From Calditrichota bacterium (GTDB taxonomy: Bacteria; Calditrichota; Calditrichia; RBG-13-44-9; J042): a DNA stretch of 64,000 nucleotides. Positions 61,857-64,000 of this stretch are shown here, one piece after another. Position 1 is the stretch's first letter. Each line of letters opens with the position of its first letter. A model generated the notes under the pieces. The model worked only from the letters and a program-made list of their open reading frames with translations. It did no database searches and was not told the origin of the DNA. Location of the stretch: assembly GCA_013150955.1 (NCBI GenBank), contig JAADJD010000028.1:1-64000 (forward strand). The letters are read 5' to 3'. The translations under genes and the position numbers were made by a program.

Positions 61857-63614
61857 ATGGGTCGAAGAGCGGAAAAGGTTTCCTGGAAGTGGATACTGCC
61901 CATCGTTTTGTTCCTTTCCCTGATGGGCGCTGAGGGACAGTCGTCCGAGAAAAGCCCTCCCCTTCCCCTGTCCGGTGGGGAGGATTATTTTTATTCTTTC
62001 ATAACCCGGGAAGAGTATCGTTTTTACCTTAGCGATGTGTTCCCTCTCTCCCTGTCCCAGAAGGGGCGGTTTTATGTGAGCAGTTTTCGGGGCATGCCAC
62101 CGGGATTTTTGCGTGCGGTGTACAATGGATTGCCACTGGTGCGGCCGACGCTGGGATTCTGGAACGAACAGACCACTCCCCATCATCGAATTCGCCGGGA
62201 TTCCCTGGTGACGGGGCTGGCGACCGCTGTTTATCAGAATCCGGGACCGTTGAGCCTGAAGCCAACATCCATCATTACCTATTATCAGGACTACATTACC
62301 CGACTGTCGTATATCGATATCGACTTTACCGAATATTTCCGCCCCGGTCAGTATTTCCAGCTTGCGGGGAACAATTTCTTGCGGGACGGCACCGAGCCTG
62401 GAGAATATTCCAAAATTCAGGTGAACACTTACCAGGGACGACTGGTTTTACATTTGCCCTGGAAGTGGCGGGCGGACATCAACTTCTGGCAACTCCGGCA
62501 CCGGTTTAACATGCCGCCGGAACAGGTCTTTCAGTTCCGGGAAGATTGGTTTAAATCCATTTCGAACCTCTTGTGGATTGACTTCTCGCGATCCGTTTTC
62601 GCTGGCGATTCGCTGCGCTGGACTCCGCGTCTGCGCTGGTTTGATGACCAGTACGCGCAATCCGGGCGAGATCAGCGCAAGTTTCAGCTGAATGCCTTTG
62701 GTCATTCGCTGGATTACGAATTTCCCCTGGCGGCAGGAACGGTTGGGGTGCAGCTGGAGGGCGACATCTTTCAATCCAGTGGTAAGAATTACTGGCGGCG
62801 CCATCGGGAGTGGCAGCAATCGGGCTGGCTACGGATTCAGCAGGGGCATACCCGGGCGGAGGTTGCCGTGGCAGTGGGGCTGTTCTGGCATAGCGAATAC
62901 GATCCCCGGCAGCAGTATGCGGTGAATCTGACACTGCGAAAACCCGCCTTTTTACGGCTGCAGCTCAGCGCTTTTGAACGTCCCCGTCCGGTGCCCATTC
63001 TCTGGCGCACCTTCCAGGGAGATTCATTCCCCAGCGTTCCCGCAGATCGTCCGATTGTGGAGTCCGGTCAGCAGGTAGCCCTGGGGTTCCAGTCAAAACA
63101 CATGCAGGCCAGGGTGGAATGGTTCCGTGTGCAGGCGCGTCATTACCCGGTGCTTCGGCCTGGGGGCCGTTCCTGGGAGCGGGAAACGTTCTGGAATCAT
63201 GGAGTGACCCTGCACTGGCAATGGCAATTCCGGAGGTTCTGGGTGCGCCAGCAGGCCACCTTTAACGCCAATTACCGGAAGACCTTCGCCCCCCGGTGGA
63301 ATGTGATCTCCGAGCTGGGTGTGCAACGAAGTTTTTTTAACGACGCCCTGAAAATGAAAGGGGTGGTGACCTTTCACTGGCTGGATGAGTTCCGTCAGGT
63401 TATTTTCGATCGGCTGCTGTATCAATATCGCCTGTCCGATGCCGTAGCCGGGCGTTATCCCATTCTGGATGCGCGGCTGTTTGCGCGAATCCAATCGGCC
63501 ACACTGTATTTTGTCTGGGAAAATCTGTTATCGACCGATTATATCCTCATCACCGGCACCGGGGAATTTTACCGGTTGTTCCGATTGGGTGTGCGCTGGA
63601 CACTTTTTGATTAA
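61857..63614 (+). CDS. Predicted outer-membrane beta-barrel protein
   Basis: A 585-residue exported protein. A signal peptide (about residues 1-28, WILPIVLFLSLMGAEGQ) is followed by a region (about 45-110) with VSSFRGMPPGFLRAVYNGLPL, reminiscent of a TonB-receptor plug, and then many amphipathic strands with aromatic residues (YIDIDFTEYFRPGQYFQLAGN; RADINFWQLRHRFN; VTLHWQWQFRRFWVRQQATFN) ending in FRLGVRWTLFD. This fits an outer-membrane barrel without a clear TonB box. No known family is recognised with confidence. There is no Shine-Dalgarno sequence before the ATG. It faces the helix-hairpin-helix barrel gene and precedes alanine racemase by 31 bases. Confidence 0.68.
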   Translation: MGRRAEKVSWKWILPIVLFLSLMGAEGQSSEKSPPLPLSGGEDYFYSFITREEYRFYLSDVFPLSLSQKGRFYVSSFRGMPPGFLRAVYNGLPLVRPTLGFWNEQTTPHHRIRRDSLVTGLATAVYQNPGPLSLKPTSIITYYQDYITRLSYIDIDFTEYFRPGQYFQLAGNNFLRDGTEPGEYSKIQVNTYQGRLVLHLPWKWRADINFWQLRHRFNMPPEQVFQFREDWFKSISNLLWIDFSRSVFAGDSLRWTPRLRWFDDQYAQSGRDQRKFQLNAFGHSLDYEFPLAAGTVGVQLEGDIFQSSGKNYWRRHREWQQSGWLRIQQGHTRAEVAVAVGLFWHSEYDPRQQYAVNLTLRKPAFLRLQLSAFERPRPVPILWRTFQGDSFPSVPADRPIVESGQQVALGFQSKHMQARVEWFRVQARHYPVLRPGGRSWERETFWNHGVTLHWQWQFRRFWVRQQATFNANYRKTFAPRWNVISELGVQRSFFNDALKMKGVVTFHWLDEFRQVIFDRLLYQYRLSDAVAGRYPILDARLFARIQSATLYFVWENLLSTDYILITGTGEFYRLFRLGVRWTLFD

Positions 63615-63645
63615 ATTTGGGGAATTCGAAAAAGGATTGTTGGGG

Positions 63646-64000
63646 ATGGTTGCCTCCAGTGAATCTGGAAACACCCGCGGATGGTTAACCTGGGTGGAGA
63701 TTTCGGAGTCGGCTTACGTGCAGAACCTGAAGTTTTTTCGGAAGCGGATTGGCACCGGTGTGGAACTGGCGGTGGTGGTGAAGGCCAATGCCTATGGCCA
63801 TGGCTGGCAACAAATCGCTCATCTGGCGGCCAGGCATGGCGCCGATTCGTTCTGCGTCCACTCCCTGGATGAAGCCTTGAAACTGCGTTCGGCCGGCTTC
63901 CAGCAGGATGTCTTGATCATGAGCCATGTGCCGTTTGCTCGCCTGGAAGAAGCCATCCGGGGCAAATTTCGGCTGGTGATTTTTAATCAGGAAGACCTGG
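63646..64000 (+). CDS. alr: Alanine racemase, 5' part (runs off the window)
   Basis: The first 118 codons of a PLP enzyme that interconverts L- and D-alanine for peptidoglycan. WLTWVEISESAYVQNLKFFRKRI is followed by AVVVKANAYGHGW (about residues 43-55), where Lys binds PLP, and FCVHSLDEALKLRSAG. The catalytic Tyr lies outside the window. The ATG at 63646 is preceded by AAAGGA. It continues beyond position 64000 without a stop, so length and completeness cannot be judged. It is on the same strand, 31 bases after the barrel gene. Confidence 0.92.
   Translation, partial: MVASSESGNTRGWLTWVEISESAYVQNLKFFRKRIGTGVELAVVVKANAYGHGWQQIAHLAARHGADSFCVHSLDEALKLRSAGFQQDVLIMSHVPFARLEEAIRGKFRLVIFNQEDL

Noticed and set aside
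1-64000. tRNA, rRNA or riboswitch genes
   Set aside because: I read through the intergenic stretches and found no cloverleaf with CCA-compatible ends, no rRNA signature and no riboswitch core I could defend.

Overview
The window reads as chromosomal DNA of a Gram-negative, non-photosynthetic member of the FCB-like bacteria, most plausibly a Calditrichota (Caldithrix-type) or related uncultured lineage. Reasons: genes for Kdo transfer and a heptosyltransferase imply LPS; several large secreted proteins end in the YPNPFNPST-type C-terminal domain used for type IX (Por) sorting; TonB/ExbB/ExbD and outer-membrane barrels are present; and several promoters fit TTTG-N19-TAnnTTT(G), the pattern described for Bacteroidetes-type primary sigma factors. 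The phylum is an inference from protein character, not a database result. No rRNA, tRNA or CRISPR array was recognised.

Layout. 0.2-10.9 kb: envelope glycosylation (YfhO membrane protein, a GT4 and two GT2 enzymes, a DUF4292 lipoprotein, a TPR lipoprotein), interrupted by a plus-strand acyl-CoA dehydrogenase and the headless C-terminal remnant of a type IX cargo protein. 11.1-17.6 kb: plus-strand run of a PBP1A-like peptidoglycan synthase, RsgA, Kdo transferase and a secreted subtilisin-like protease. 18.0-22.0 kb: a TPR lipoprotein and a leucine-rich-repeat/Ig-like surface protein split by two indels at equivalent positions of adjacent duplicated repeats. 22.3-27.5 kb: plus-strand operon purF-folB-folK-deoxynucleoside kinase-small membrane protein-GAF/HD-GYP sensor, followed by a Crp/Fnr regulator. 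27.8-33.7 kb: a divergent isochorismatase-fold protein, a phosphoesterase-fold protein that has lost its metal ligands, heptosyltransferase, polyprenyl synthase, TatC, and a lipoprotein with an apparent ATT start. 33.8-41.8 kb: a tyrosine-decarboxylase-like enzyme, Tex, a small winged-helix protein, DusA, a receiver-like protein and DapD. 42.0-48.4 kb: FmdB-type zinc ribbon, MscS channel, TPR protein, Tat-exported asparaginase-family hydrolase with a ParB-like partner, AI-2E-type permease, cyclic-nucleotide-binding protein. 48.6-55.0 kb: one long minus-strand operon STAS-TonB-ExbB-ExbD-HolB-RicT-MetG. 55.3-64 kb: sulfotransferase, Ssb, small outer-membrane barrel, a DUF2225 protein, a barrel carrying a ComEA-like helix-hairpin-helix domain facing a second barrel, and the 5' part of alanine racemase at the window edge.

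The most distinctive non-coding feature is a family of about a dozen dispersed, imperfectly palindromic 150-190 bp elements with ACGAATNACACGAAT-type terminal inverted repeats. They sit between genes throughout the window, are found in both orientations, show one nested insertion, and in places supply stop codons or the immediate start region of the neighbouring gene. They behave like a non-autonomous mobile repeat (MITE-like); no transposase is present in this window.
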